Source of the DNA: DATKCT01 sp035513055
Lineage (GTDB): Bacteria; Verrucomicrobiota; Verrucomicrobiia; Verrucomicrobiales; DEV007
DNA length: 32,099 nucleotides
Direction: 5' to 3'
Assembly: GCA_035513055.1 (NCBI GenBank)
Contig: DATKCT010000148.1
Span: forward strand, 1 to 32,099
Of this stretch, positions 25,007 through 32,099 are shown in pieces (position 1 is the stretch's first letter; each line of letters starts with the position of its first letter). The notes under the pieces were generated by a model. That model was not told the origin of the DNA. It did no database searches and saw only the letters and a list, made by a program, of their open reading frames with translations. A program made the position numbers and the translations under genes.

Positions 25007-25894
25007 TCAGTGTGTCTCCCTTTCGCGATGCGCGCTGCTGCCGTACCACTGCAATTTCCGCCGCAAGGTCTGATAGAAGCTCTGACGGGGCAACATAACC
25101 AGCGGAAGATGATACGAAGCCCGGGTCACCCGCACGCAATCCCCCTGCCCCAGGTTGCCCACCGTGGCCCCGTCCACGCTCAATACGGCCGGTTCTCCTT
25201 CGGCTTCGAGCACCAGTTCCAGCGCGGCGTCGTCGCGGACGACGATCGACCGGCTATTGAGCGAATGCGCGCAAATCGGGGTAATGACGAAAACGCCGCT
25301 TTCCGGCACGGCGATCGGCCCCCCCGCGGAAAGGGAGTAAGCGGTCGATCCCGTCGGAGTGGCGACCAAAAGGCCGTCGCCGTGATAGCGATTCACGAAT
25401 TCTCCGTCGATCCGCAGATCCACGTGAATGCTTCGCGCCGCCTCGGAACGGCTGACCGCCACCTCGTTCAGACCTGCGCCCGCGGCTTCCCGGTTGGTTC
25501 CCCGCAGCACATCGAAGGAGATCAAGGTCCGATGAGACACCCGCAATTGTCCCCCGTGAATCCACCCGGCGACTTCTTCGATGGGACTAGCACAGCTCAA
25601 AAACCCGAGAGTTCCCAGATTGACGCCCATCAGCGGAGGAGGATGAGGCCCGGCTTCGCGGGCCACACGAAGCATGGTGCCGTCGCCTCCCAAGACCACG
25701 ATCAAGTCCACTTCACGCGCCAACCTCGGCAGAGAGTGTTCCGGGAACCGCCCGGCTTCGAGCAAAGAGGCGGTCTCCTGTTCCAGCAGCACTTCCAGAC
25801 CACATCGCGAGAGATCTTCCACCACGCGCGCCAACACCGTCCGAGCCTGAACTTTCCCCGTGTGAGCCGCCACCCCTACTCTTTGCGTATCCAT
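25007..25894 (-). CDS. nadK: NAD kinase
   Basis: The 295-residue product phosphorylates NAD to NADP in the cytoplasm. Motifs: LGGDGTMLR with GGDGT at 69-73 (catalytic Asp71), the LNEV motif at 142-145, HGDGLLVATPTGSTAYSLSA (171-190) and HSLNSRSIVV. Length matches bacterial NadK. The start overlaps the tlyA 3' end by 19 nt, a common arrangement for this pair in bacteria, and indicates translational coupling. NADP made here would serve gnd among others. Confidence 0.95.
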   Translation of the reverse strand: MDTQRVGVAAHTGKVQARTVLARVVEDLSRCGLEVLLEQETASLLEAGRFPEHSLPRLAREVDLIVVLGGDGTMLRVAREAGPHPPPLMGVNLGTLGFLSCASPIEEVAGWIHGGQLRVSHRTLISFDVLRGTNREAAGAGLNEVAVSRSEAARSIHVDLRIDGEFVNRYHGDGLLVATPTGSTAYSLSAGGPIAVPESGVFVITPICAHSLNSRSIVVRDDAALELVLEAEGEPAVLSVDGATVGNLGQGDCVRVTRASYHLPLVMLPRQSFYQTLRRKLQWYGSSAHRERETH

Positions 25895-26625
25895 CCGAAG
25901 AATTCCCGGTTCCCCGTAGCACCAGGCAACCGAGAGTCAATCGTCGCCATCCAACGCATGCCGAGCTGGCCCGCCACGAAGCTTTCGATCTTGCGCGGAG
26001 CCTTTTGTCTCAGCTCCTCGTCTCGCACGACGCCTCCGCGCCCAACTTCACCGCGTTGCAGCTCGAACTGCGGCTTGATCAAACACACGGCTTGCCCCCC
26101 GTCCCGCAACACGGCCAAACATGGAGGCAGCACCAGGGTCAGGGAAATAAAGGAAACATCGACCACCAAGAGATCGATGGGTTCACTGACGTCCGCCGGT
26201 TGCAGATAACGGAGGTTGAATCGCTCTCGAACCACGACTCGAGGATCCGAACGCAGTTTCCAGGCCAATTGATTGAATCCGGCGTCGAAAGCGTAGACTC
26301 GAGCAGCCCCCCTTTGCAGCAGGCAGTCGGTGAATCCACCGGTCGAAGCGCCGGCATCCAAACAGATTTGTTCCCGCGCTTCGATCCCAAAGGCTTCGAG
26401 AGCGCCTTCCAGCTTGTCCCCGCCCCGGCTTACGAATCGCGGCCCCTCTTTGACCACGATCTCCGCATCCGCTGGCACGGACATGCCCGGTTTCCCGGCC
26501 AGACGGCCGCCGACGGTCACTTTGCCCGCGAGAATGAGACGCCGGGCGACTTCCCGGGAAGGACACAAGCCACGCTGCGCCAATTCCTGATCCAGCCGGT
26601 TTCGTGCGCTTCCTCCCGGCTTCAC
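25876..26625 (-). CDS. tlyA: TlyA family rRNA (cytidine-2'-O)-methyltransferase
   Basis: The 249-residue product has an N-terminal S4 RNA-binding domain (about 8-50, RLDQELAQRGLCPSREVARR) and a FtsJ-type methyltransferase domain. The SAM motif is LDAGASTGGFTDCLL (89-103). The catalytic residues of the K-D-K-E set are seen as Lys71 (GGDKLEGAL), Asp156 (VVDVSF), Lys184 (LIKPQFE) and probably Glu241 (NREFF). The start codon is GTG at 26625. TlyA methylates 2'-OH of cytidines in 23S and in some species 16S rRNA, and its absence confers capreomycin resistance in mycobacteria. It lies 19 nt after the permease gene. Confidence 0.93.
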   Translation of the reverse strand: MKPGGSARNRLDQELAQRGLCPSREVARRLILAGKVTVGGRLAGKPGMSVPADAEIVVKEGPRFVSRGGDKLEGALEAFGIEAREQICLDAGASTGGFTDCLLQRGAARVYAFDAGFNQLAWKLRSDPRVVVRERFNLRYLQPADVSEPIDLLVVDVSFISLTLVLPPCLAVLRDGGQAVCLIKPQFELQRGEVGRGGVVRDEELRQKAPRKIESFVAGQLGMRWMATIDSRLPGATGNREFFGWIRKE

Positions 26626-26644
26626 GACGTATGAGAAATGCGGG

Positions 26645-27745
26645 CTAGCAACGGCTCAACCGGCGAAACAACACGAATCCGGCCCCAGGAAAGATCACGT
26701 TGGGCATCCACATCAACGCGTGCGGAAGCCAACCGCCGCGATCCCCCAAAAGCTCGCCCCAGATGATGAAGAAGAAGAACAAAAAGGCCACTCCCAGGCT
26801 AAAGACGAAGCCGATGAGAGTCTCTCGCCGATGGGCGGTGATGGCCAGGGGTATGCCCACCAAACAAAAGGTGAGACTGGCCAAAGACAAGGACCCGCGG
26901 CGGGCCAGCTCGACGCCCAGCTCGTTCCGGTCTTTCCAGGAAACCTCGCGAGACTCCATCTTGGTTCGCAGCTCCGGCACAGTCATCTCGTCCGGCTTCT
27001 TATCGCTCTCGAGCATCGCCCTGATGGAAATATCCGGAGCCACGCCGCCGAAGGTGATGCCGTGAACCACGCGCCGGGCGTTCCGCGGTTCTTCGTCGTC
27101 CTTCAACTCCATTTGCACATCGCGCATCGGAAGCACGATCAAGCCTTCTTCCGGCCGCGATTCGATTTCCATCTCTCCGGCGAACACATAGCTCGCCGGA
27201 ACATTGCTCCCCCGGTCCTGCAATTCGAGGATCTCCACATCGCGGAACGTCCGGCCCTGGCTTTTTCCCACATAGATGAGCTTCCCCGGAACCTCGCTCA
27301 ACACTTCCCCCTCCCGGAAAAGCGCGGTGACATCGCTCTGCCGCAGCACCCTCTTGAGACTGTCCTTGGCCCGCGGCGACACATCGAGATTCAGCCAGAG
27401 ACACAGCCCCGTCGCCATCATAGCAAGCAGAAACACCGGCGCACAGATCCGCTTCATGCTCAGCCCCGCCATCCGAAAGGCGACGAATTCGCTGTCCGCC
27501 GACATCCGTCCGAACACGAGCAAGACGGCCGAAAGCAGTCCCCATGGCACCGTGTAGGCCAGGGAAAAAGGGATGATGATCAAGACCGAGCGCAGAACCA
27601 GCTCCAGCGGCAGGCTGCCGTCCACCAATCTCGGGAGGATCGTCTTGAAAACGTGCCCGAGACCGAAAACGAGAGTTAGGGAGATCACGGCAAAGACGCT
27701 GCCGGCGAAAACTTGCAATCCGATGTAGCGGTCCAGAATTCTCAT
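26645..27745 (-). CDS. LptF/LptG-type lipopolysaccharide export permease
   Basis: A 366-residue YjgP/YjgQ-family protein. It starts MRILDRYIGLQVFAGSVFA, typical of the family, with three N-terminal membrane helices (about 10-35, 55-80, 105-122), a periplasmic beta-jellyroll domain (about 125-280) and three C-terminal helices (about 283-360). The motif FRMAGLSMKRI after helix 2 matches the coupling segment that contacts the LptB ATPase. Whether it is LptF or LptG cannot be decided; the partner gene is not in the window. It heads the lptF/G-tlyA-nadK-flippase cluster. Confidence 0.87.
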   Translation of the reverse strand: MRILDRYIGLQVFAGSVFAVISLTLVFGLGHVFKTILPRLVDGSLPLELVLRSVLIIIPFSLAYTVPWGLLSAVLLVFGRMSADSEFVAFRMAGLSMKRICAPVFLLAMMATGLCLWLNLDVSPRAKDSLKRVLRQSDVTALFREGEVLSEVPGKLIYVGKSQGRTFRDVEILELQDRGSNVPASYVFAGEMEIESRPEEGLIVLPMRDVQMELKDDEEPRNARRVVHGITFGGVAPDISIRAMLESDKKPDEMTVPELRTKMESREVSWKDRNELGVELARRGSLSLASLTFCLVGIPLAITAHRRETLIGFVFSLGVAFLFFFFIIWGELLGDRGGWLPHALMWMPNVIFPGAGFVLFRRLSRC

Positions 27746-27863
27746 GCGGTTATGGAATCAGCCTTCCCATGATGACCAAACCGGACTCCCCGGCAATCTC
27801 GATGCGCCGGGATGCATTCAGCAACCCATCTCCGTGCCTTCTTCCGCGCCGTTGGAGACCGGT

Positions 27864-30155
27864 TCAATCTCCCCAAGGACGCGCCTGTTTGATTACGAGG
27901 CGGTCCTCCGCGTCGATCTTAAACTCAATCTCCATGGCGAAGTCCCGGCCACCGGAATAGAGGCTGCGAAAGTGCCGCTGCACCACTTGCATCGAATCGG
28001 CCAGCCGATGAATCTGCTCCGTCGTGAGAACCGGCCGGCCGTCGATCCTCCGGTTCGAGGCGCGGACATACTGCACCTCGTACGCGTACTTGGAATAGTC
28101 TGAAGTCGTCACCAACAACGACACCAAAAACTCATCCGGGATCGAATCCGCCTCGGGATTGGTCACGAGATCCTCGCCGACCTGAGCGTTGACGTAATAC
28201 CCCAACCAATTCGAATCCACGATATTGTGGGTAACGCCTACGCCATTGGCCTTCTCGAAATCGAAATTGGGATGAATCACCACGCCCATAGTTGTGCTCA
28301 AATGGTCGATTCGGTGAAATTCCCGCTCTTCAAAGGCTCGATAGTTCCAAAGGCTGGCCCAGACTTGCCGGATGCTCTTCTCCAGATGTCCCTCGCCCAC
28401 GCGATGCGTGTAGGAATCGTAGAGACCGGCGCCGTTGAAGCCCGGCAGATCCTCGTTGTTCGTGCTCGACCGGCAACGGAGGTTTACGCCGGAGGAAAAG
28501 CGTCCTTGCACGTCGCCGATCCGTTCCCGGACCCAGTCAGGCATGACTCCTTCCTTCCGGATCTTGGCTCGAAGCCGGGCCAGTTCCGCGTTCCGGATCT
28601 CCGGGTCTCCGAGGAAATCGTCGCGCTGCAATAAAGCCCTCACCTCGTCGTGGTACCCATTATGTTCCATGAAGGCCACATACCAGGAAAACGGCGCTGC
28701 ATAGCCGTAGGGGACGTAAAAGAGGGGGTTCCCATCCCGAAAAGCGGCCGTCGCAGCTTTCCGCAGCTCCGCCAAATTCGCCGCCTTGGCTCCGTAGGCC
28801 TTTGCGTCCTCGAAAACCATCTCGTTCAGGACGCCCGCGGTGTCTACGGAGAGGTCTCGGGGCGGAAAACGCGGCCACTTCGGTCGCGTCTCCTCGTAAT
28901 ATTCCTCGACTTCTTCCGGCGTAGCCTCGCGCAGCACAAAACCATCGGCGCCCACCTCATAATAGACCAGCCGCCCTTCAAGCGCCGCAATCTCGGGCCT
29001 CTCCGACGCTTTGGCCACATAAGCGTTAGGCGTGTTGTTTTGTCGCGCCTTGAGATTGACGTGGGAAAGGGGGGTCTGCGGAGCCTCCGTAATGATCCCC
29101 GCCACATGACTGAGGTCGTTGGGCAGTCGCGTCAACAACACGATGTCCCGCGCCGAAAGCAACTTTCCCAAGCTCCGCACGATGCGCAGCCGTCCAAAAG
29201 ACGCCCCGGGATGCATCGCCGCATAGCCCACGTTTCCGAACAACGTTTCCGTCGAGACGGTGCGAACCAACGATTGGGCATACAGCTCCGCTTCTTGCGC
29301 CATTACCGCTTCCTGCGTTTCCCCTGCGGGATGATAAGCCAAACGGCCACGCGCAAAGGGCATCGTCGCCGCGATCAAATCGAAGGCCTGCTCAACCCGG
29401 TGAAAGGCAACCGGGTCCGTAGGCCAGAACTCGATGGTGTAAAGGCCCGGACTCCCATCCGGAGCCACGGTGTGGTCGTGAGCCAAAAGACTGCCCGCTA
29501 GATTCTTTCGCTGGCTGTCGTCGATCGTGTAGGTCTGGGCGTTGAACTCGAGAAGCTCAAGATCCAGACCCAACACGACAACACCAAAATAATAGTGATA
29601 CGGGAAGTGCTCCGAGTGCATGAAATGCAAACGGGGATGGTCCGTATCCACGCCGGTGATGAGAAACTTGACCTCCCGGATCTCCATCGCTCCCGGCACG
29701 TTGTCCCGTCGGGAGAGCGTCTCGAAAGCCGCCCGGTCAGGAAGCCACACGGCGCCATCCTCGGGATCCAGCACCGCCGCCGGATTCAGAGGGTGTCGCC
29801 CGTCCGGATTCCGAAGTTCGTAGATATCACTGACGCCATCCTTGTCGAGATCGCGAAATGCGGTGACGGGAATCTCGCCCAACCGATAAAACGACTGGCC
29901 TCGAACCGGCGCCGGATCGAAAAGGCGTTGAGAGCCCGCTCCCCGGCCTTCCTCCACCGCTACAGGCTGCCAACCGCCATCCAGCCCGCGGTTGCGGTAA
30001 AGCACGTAGTAAAACCCTTCCCGTCCCGCACAATCCACGCCGAACTCTGCCGTTTCGAGCGGAACCTCCAGCGCGGCCGGCGGGTTTGCTTGCACCCATC
30101 CCTGGGCCGCCGCCACAAAAAAACCGCCTGCCCCCACTACGCGAATCCATTTCAC
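27864..30155 (-). CDS. Exported PEP-synthase/glucan-water-dikinase-like protein (phosphohistidine-like domain then ATP-grasp)
   Basis: The 763-residue product starts at a GTG and has a clear signal peptide (residues 1-23, ending WVQA). A calcium-binding-like loop DLDKDGVSDIYEL is at 102-114. Residues about 330-410 resemble the swivelling phosphohistidine domain: ITEAPQTPLSHVNLKAR with His365, closer to the LSHVxVRAR motif of glucan, water dikinase than to PEP synthase. Residues about 445-763 are the PPDK/PEP ATP-binding domain: GAKAANLAEL (455-464), RSSTNNEDLPGFNGAG (562-577), ANGVGVTHN (636-644), AMEIEF (740-745) and IKQARPW (755-761). The His domain before the ATP domain is the order of glucan, water dikinase. 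Export is puzzling because the periplasm lacks ATP. Confidence 0.78.
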   Translation of the reverse strand: MKWIRVVGAGGFFVAAAQGWVQANPPAALEVPLETAEFGVDCAGREGFYYVLYRNRGLDGGWQPVAVEEGRGAGSQRLFDPAPVRGQSFYRLGEIPVTAFRDLDKDGVSDIYELRNPDGRHPLNPAAVLDPEDGAVWLPDRAAFETLSRRDNVPGAMEIREVKFLITGVDTDHPRLHFMHSEHFPYHYYFGVVVLGLDLELLEFNAQTYTIDDSQRKNLAGSLLAHDHTVAPDGSPGLYTIEFWPTDPVAFHRVEQAFDLIAATMPFARGRLAYHPAGETQEAVMAQEAELYAQSLVRTVSTETLFGNVGYAAMHPGASFGRLRIVRSLGKLLSARDIVLLTRLPNDLSHVAGIITEAPQTPLSHVNLKARQNNTPNAYVAKASERPEIAALEGRLVYYEVGADGFVLREATPEEVEEYYEETRPKWPRFPPRDLSVDTAGVLNEMVFEDAKAYGAKAANLAELRKAATAAFRDGNPLFYVPYGYAAPFSWYVAFMEHNGYHDEVRALLQRDDFLGDPEIRNAELARLRAKIRKEGVMPDWVRERIGDVQGRFSSGVNLRCRSSTNNEDLPGFNGAGLYDSYTHRVGEGHLEKSIRQVWASLWNYRAFEEREFHRIDHLSTTMGVVIHPNFDFEKANGVGVTHNIVDSNWLGYYVNAQVGEDLVTNPEADSIPDEFLVSLLVTTSDYSKYAYEVQYVRASNRRIDGRPVLTTEQIHRLADSMQVVQRHFRSLYSGGRDFAMEIEFKIDAEDRLVIKQARPWGD

Positions 30156-30247
30156 TGTCGCGGACGCTACGCCTCTCGGGCGGAAGGGTCAATGCTCGCA
30201 CACCAAGAAGGTGGCCTCGAAGCCCCGGCGCGGCCCAGCAGCGGTTT

Positions 30248-30664
30248 TCACACCGAATATTTCAGGATCACCTCCTCCGGGATGCTTTTGGGCCGCCCGT
30301 TCCCCAGATCCACCAGTGTGTATTCACAATAACCCTCGGCAGAAACCCTGCCGTCCGCCAGCCGGAGGATCTCGAAGACGACTCGCACTTCCCGTTTCCG
30401 GATCTCCGAGATGCTGGTCCGCACCCGCGCACTGTCTCCCAGGCGCAAGGCTCGCCGGTGCTCGATGTGAGCCGTTTTGACGAACCAAGAGCATCCGGAC
30501 TCGAAGAACCGCTCCATGGCCATCCCATAGCAGCGTTCCATCTGGTCGACGCGCGCGGCCAAGACATAGTCCAGATAGCGGCTGTTGTGAACGTGTTGGT
30601 GCATGTCGATATCATCAGGCCGGACTCGCAAGACCGTCTCGAAAATAGAATGCGGCGTCTCCAT
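30248..30664 (-). CDS. Acyl-CoA thioesterase, hotdog fold (4HBT/YbgC-like)
   Basis: A 138-residue single-hotdog thioesterase. The active-site motif at 15-33, RPDDIDMHQHVHNSRYLDY, has the Asp and HVHN residues conserved in the 4-hydroxybenzoyl-CoA thioesterase class. Later strands (FVKTAHIEHRRALRLGDSA) also fit. Such proteins hydrolyse acyl-CoA or acyl-ACP thioesters; the chain specificity cannot be read. It is the first minus-strand gene after a 240-nt regulatory region and lies 92 nt upstream of the exported dikinase-like gene. Confidence 0.87.
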   Translation of the reverse strand: METPHSIFETVLRVRPDDIDMHQHVHNSRYLDYVLAARVDQMERCYGMAMERFFESGCSWFVKTAHIEHRRALRLGDSARVRTSISEIRKREVRVVFEILRLADGRVSAEGYCEYTLVDLGNGRPKSIPEEVILKYSV

Positions 30665-30754
30665 GGCAAAAAATGTTCATGATGCCCGGCGGACGACGGC
30701 GGCGCAATGCTGTGGAATCACCGGCCAAGGGAAGAATCGCCGCTCTCTTTCGAA

Positions 30755-30772
30755 TATAATGTGTCAGACACA
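30755..30772 (+). promoter_or_regulatory. TATAAT -10 box abutting a perfect 13-bp palindrome (candidate operator)
   Basis: TATAAT at 30755-30760 shares its last base with TGTGTCAGACACA (30760-30772), a perfect palindrome with 6-bp arms. A start of transcription about 7 nt after the -10 box would fall inside the palindrome, so a repressor bound there would block initiation. No good -35 hexamer is found 16-18 nt upstream, which lowers confidence. Confidence 0.45.
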
Positions 30773-30837
30773 AATTACTCGGTTCAACTCAGATGAAACG
30801 GCCCTGCGCAGTGCCTTGACGGCCCAGCAAATCCGCC

Positions 30838-30865
30838 TTTACTCTCCCGGAGTTCCCTGTATAAA
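30838..30865 (+). promoter_or_regulatory. Candidate sigma-70-type promoter for the Cys-rich repeat protein
   Basis: TTTACT (30838-30843) and TATAAA (30860-30865) are separated by 16 nt, close to the consensus in both hexamers, and lie 39 nt before the ATG at 30905. This is the best-scoring pair by eye in the 240-nt divergent intergenic region; a second start from the TATAAT at 30755 is possible. Confidence 0.45.
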
Positions 30866-30904
30866 GTGCGCTTCGTCCTTTCTCAATCAACCCATGTCTT
30901 CGTG

Positions 30905-31522
30905 ATGAAAATTCGCTTGTTTTCCCTTCTGCTCGGCGCCTTGGCCGCACCGGGTCTCCTTCTGGCCGCCGACAAGTGCCCAATTTCCGGTGAGGATGTC
31001 GACCCAGCCGTGACTCTCCAGGTCAATGAGAAAACGGCCGGGTTCTGCTGCAACAAGTGCCTCGCCAAATACCAGGAGAACCTCAAAGTGGTGGATGAGG
31101 GCGCCGCCAAATGCCCCATCTCCAGCGAGGACGCCGACGCGGAGCAGCGGATCATCCACGTCACCACCTCGGCCAATTTCTTCTGTTGTGCGAAGTGCCT
31201 GGCGAAGTTCACCGAAGACAACAAACTCGAAGCCAAAGACGAAGGACCGGCCAAGTGCCCCCTCTCTGGGGAAGACGCCAGCGCCGGTCACTCGGTCAAT
31301 GTCGACGGCAAAGTGACTTATTTCTGCTGCGAAAAGTGCCAGAAGAAGTTCACCGATGGACTCCAGGCCGTTCAAGCGACGCCCGGGAAATGCCCGATCT
31401 CCGGGGAAGATGCGGACCCGTCTAAGGTTGTCTACACCACCGCTGCCAAGGCCGTTTATTTCTGCTGCGCCAAGTGCAAAGGGAAATACACGGAAACGCA
31501 GTTCACGGCGAAGGCGGAGTAA
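30905..31522 (+). CDS. Exported protein with four tandem Cys-rich YHS/TRASH-like metal-binding units
   Basis: The 205-residue product has a signal peptide (residues 1-22, LLLAA then DKC). The rest is four copies of a unit of about 45-48 residues: C-P-[IL]-S-[GS]-E-D, about 17 residues, then [FY]-C-C-x-K-C-x2-K-[FY]. Cysteines are 25/48/49/52, 70/94/95/98, 118/141/142/145 and 163/187/188/191. The layout resembles YHS or TRASH domains, which bind copper or other soft metals, so a periplasmic metal-binding or sensing role is likely (inference). The ATG overlaps the stop of a three-codon frame ATG-TCT-TCG-TGA. A strong terminator follows at 31550. Confidence 0.8.
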   Translation: MKIRLFSLLLGALAAPGLLLAADKCPISGEDVDPAVTLQVNEKTAGFCCNKCLAKYQENLKVVDEGAAKCPISSEDADAEQRIIHVTTSANFFCCAKCLAKFTEDNKLEAKDEGPAKCPLSGEDASAGHSVNVDGKVTYFCCEKCQKKFTDGLQAVQATPGKCPISGEDADPSKVVYTTAAKAVYFCCAKCKGKYTETQFTAKAE

Positions 31523-31549
31523 CGTTTCGGGCTCAGCACTCTTTTCGAG

Positions 31550-31583
31550 AGAACCCCGGCCGCGAGGCTGGGGTTCTTTTTTT
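31550..31583 (+). terminator. Rho-independent terminator
   Basis: AGAACCCCGGC (31550-31560) pairs with GCTGGGGTTCT (31567-31577) with one G-T pair and a 6-nt loop, followed by a run of seven T (31577-31583). It lies 28 nt after the stop of the Cys-rich protein gene and should end its transcript. Confidence 0.88.
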
Positions 31584-31984
31584 GTGCTGCAGGCAGGAGC
31601 GCCTTGGCCACGGTGTGAAGAAGGGGACACGCGAGACGCCGCAACGCGTTCAGAACGCGTGCCGGTTTCCATCCATAGGCGCCCCGCAACAACAAAACCA
31701 ATTCCGCGGCCGCTAACTGACTGGGATCGTCCCTTGCCAGCAACCGGACGATCCCATTGGCGCCCAGCGCCATCATGGCTCAGGCATCCTCGCCTTCCGC
31801 GGCGCCCGCCTCGACGGCCACTGACCACTGACCACTTCCTCCCCCCTCGACACTCGATTTTAACGATGAGCGTTCCGGCGTCATTGATGAACGTTCCCTA
31901 TGCTCTTCCGTCGCGCCGTTGTTTCGCGCCTACAGCGCTCAGAATCATCGACTTGCACGAACCCGGGGCGATGCCCCATAAGCG
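31584..31984. repeat. Non-coding repeat-like region with GC palindromes
   Basis: No gene is supported. A perfect palindrome with 8-nt arms, ACGCGTTC-A-GAACGCGT, is at 31644-31660, and GGGGC-GAT-GCCCC is at 31965-31977. The phrase GGGGACACGCGAGACGCC (31624-31641) resembles GGGACAGGCGAGACGCC at 383-399, tying this end of the window to the repeat region at the other end. Short frames crossing the region are not recognisable. Confidence 0.5.
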
Positions 31985-32099
31985 CTAACTTGTTTGGAGC
32001 ATTTCCATCTGAGGCCGACGCTTTCGGGGGCTCTCGGCGAGCCGTTCACGGATCCGCCCCCAATCTTGGATCATCTCGGAGAGCCCCATCGGGGGCTTG
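31985..32099 (-). CDS. 3' end of an unidentified gene, running off the window
   Basis: The last 37 codons of a minus-strand frame end at TAG (31985-31987); the 5' part lies beyond the window. The visible tail is charged and probably helical (SEMIQDWGRIRERLAESPRK), which looks more like real protein than the repeat region beside it. I do not recognise the family. Confidence 0.4.
   Translation of the reverse strand, partial: KPPMGLSEMIQDWGRIRERLAESPRKRRPQMEMLQTS

Noticed and set aside
25010..26209. Plus-strand open frame of about 400 codons opposite nadK and tlyA
   Set aside because: Both genes beneath it are certain; composition is shadow-like.
30603..30904. Open frame of 100 codons between the thioesterase and the Cys-rich gene
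   Set aside because: No family resemblance; it spans promoter-like sequences and the palindrome.
1..32099. tRNA, rRNA, CRISPR array or insertion sequence
   Set aside because: No cloverleaf, no regularly spaced repeats and no transposase motif were found in any intergenic stretch I read by eye.

Overview
The window is about 60% GC bacterial chromosome with dense, mostly intact genes. Two tandem Tat-exported DUF1501 proteins, an exported dikinase-like protein, a relic of an anaerobic sulfatase-maturating enzyme and repeat-rich GC palindromes between genes point to Verrucomicrobiota (or a close PVC relative). That assignment is inference from gene families; there is no rRNA or tRNA in the window to test it.

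Layout. 1-812 is a non-coding, hairpin-rich repeat region with a nested inverted repeat. 813-5752 holds an exported alpha/beta hydrolase, then molybdenum cofactor genes (mogA at 2149, moaE at 4767) interleaved with a rhomboid protease, a 6-phosphogluconate dehydrogenase on the opposite strand, and pgsA overlapping moaE by 4 nt. 5898-9176 holds a secreted serine hydrolase fused to a DUF4185/sialidase-like domain, converging on a sarcosine-oxidase-like flavoenzyme. 9217-9327 is a 36-codon relic of a sulfatase-maturating radical SAM enzyme whose middle has been deleted. 9581-11780 is a two-gene set (SPFH protein with a C-terminal helix-turn-helix; membrane-anchored double zinc-ribbon protein). 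11822-14036 carries a GlcD-type FAD oxidase divergent from a small sensorless histidine kinase.

From 14057 to 30664 every gene is on the minus strand. In transcription order these are: a hotdog thioesterase; an exported protein with glucan-water-dikinase-like domain order; an LptF/LptG-type permease; tlyA; nadK; a Wzx-like flippase; a DUF1015 protein; the glycerol operon glpF-glpK-glpD; a doubly truncated FAD-linked oxidase pseudogene; the two DUF1501 paralogues; and an L,D-transpeptidase lipoprotein. The glp genes form a complete import, phosphorylation and oxidation route for glycerol; pgsA elsewhere in the window uses glycerol-3-phosphate for phosphatidylglycerol synthesis. 30905-31522 encodes a small exported protein made of four tandem Cys-rich (YHS/TRASH-like) metal-binding units, with its own promoter candidates and a strong terminator. 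The last 500 bases are repeat-like, followed by the 3' end of a minus-strand gene that continues past the window.

The most unusual items are the exported dikinase-like protein (27864-30155), the four-unit Cys-rich protein (30905-31522), the SPFH-HTH plus zinc-ribbon pair (9581-11780), and two independent relics formed by internal deletion (9217-9327 and 17822-18261).
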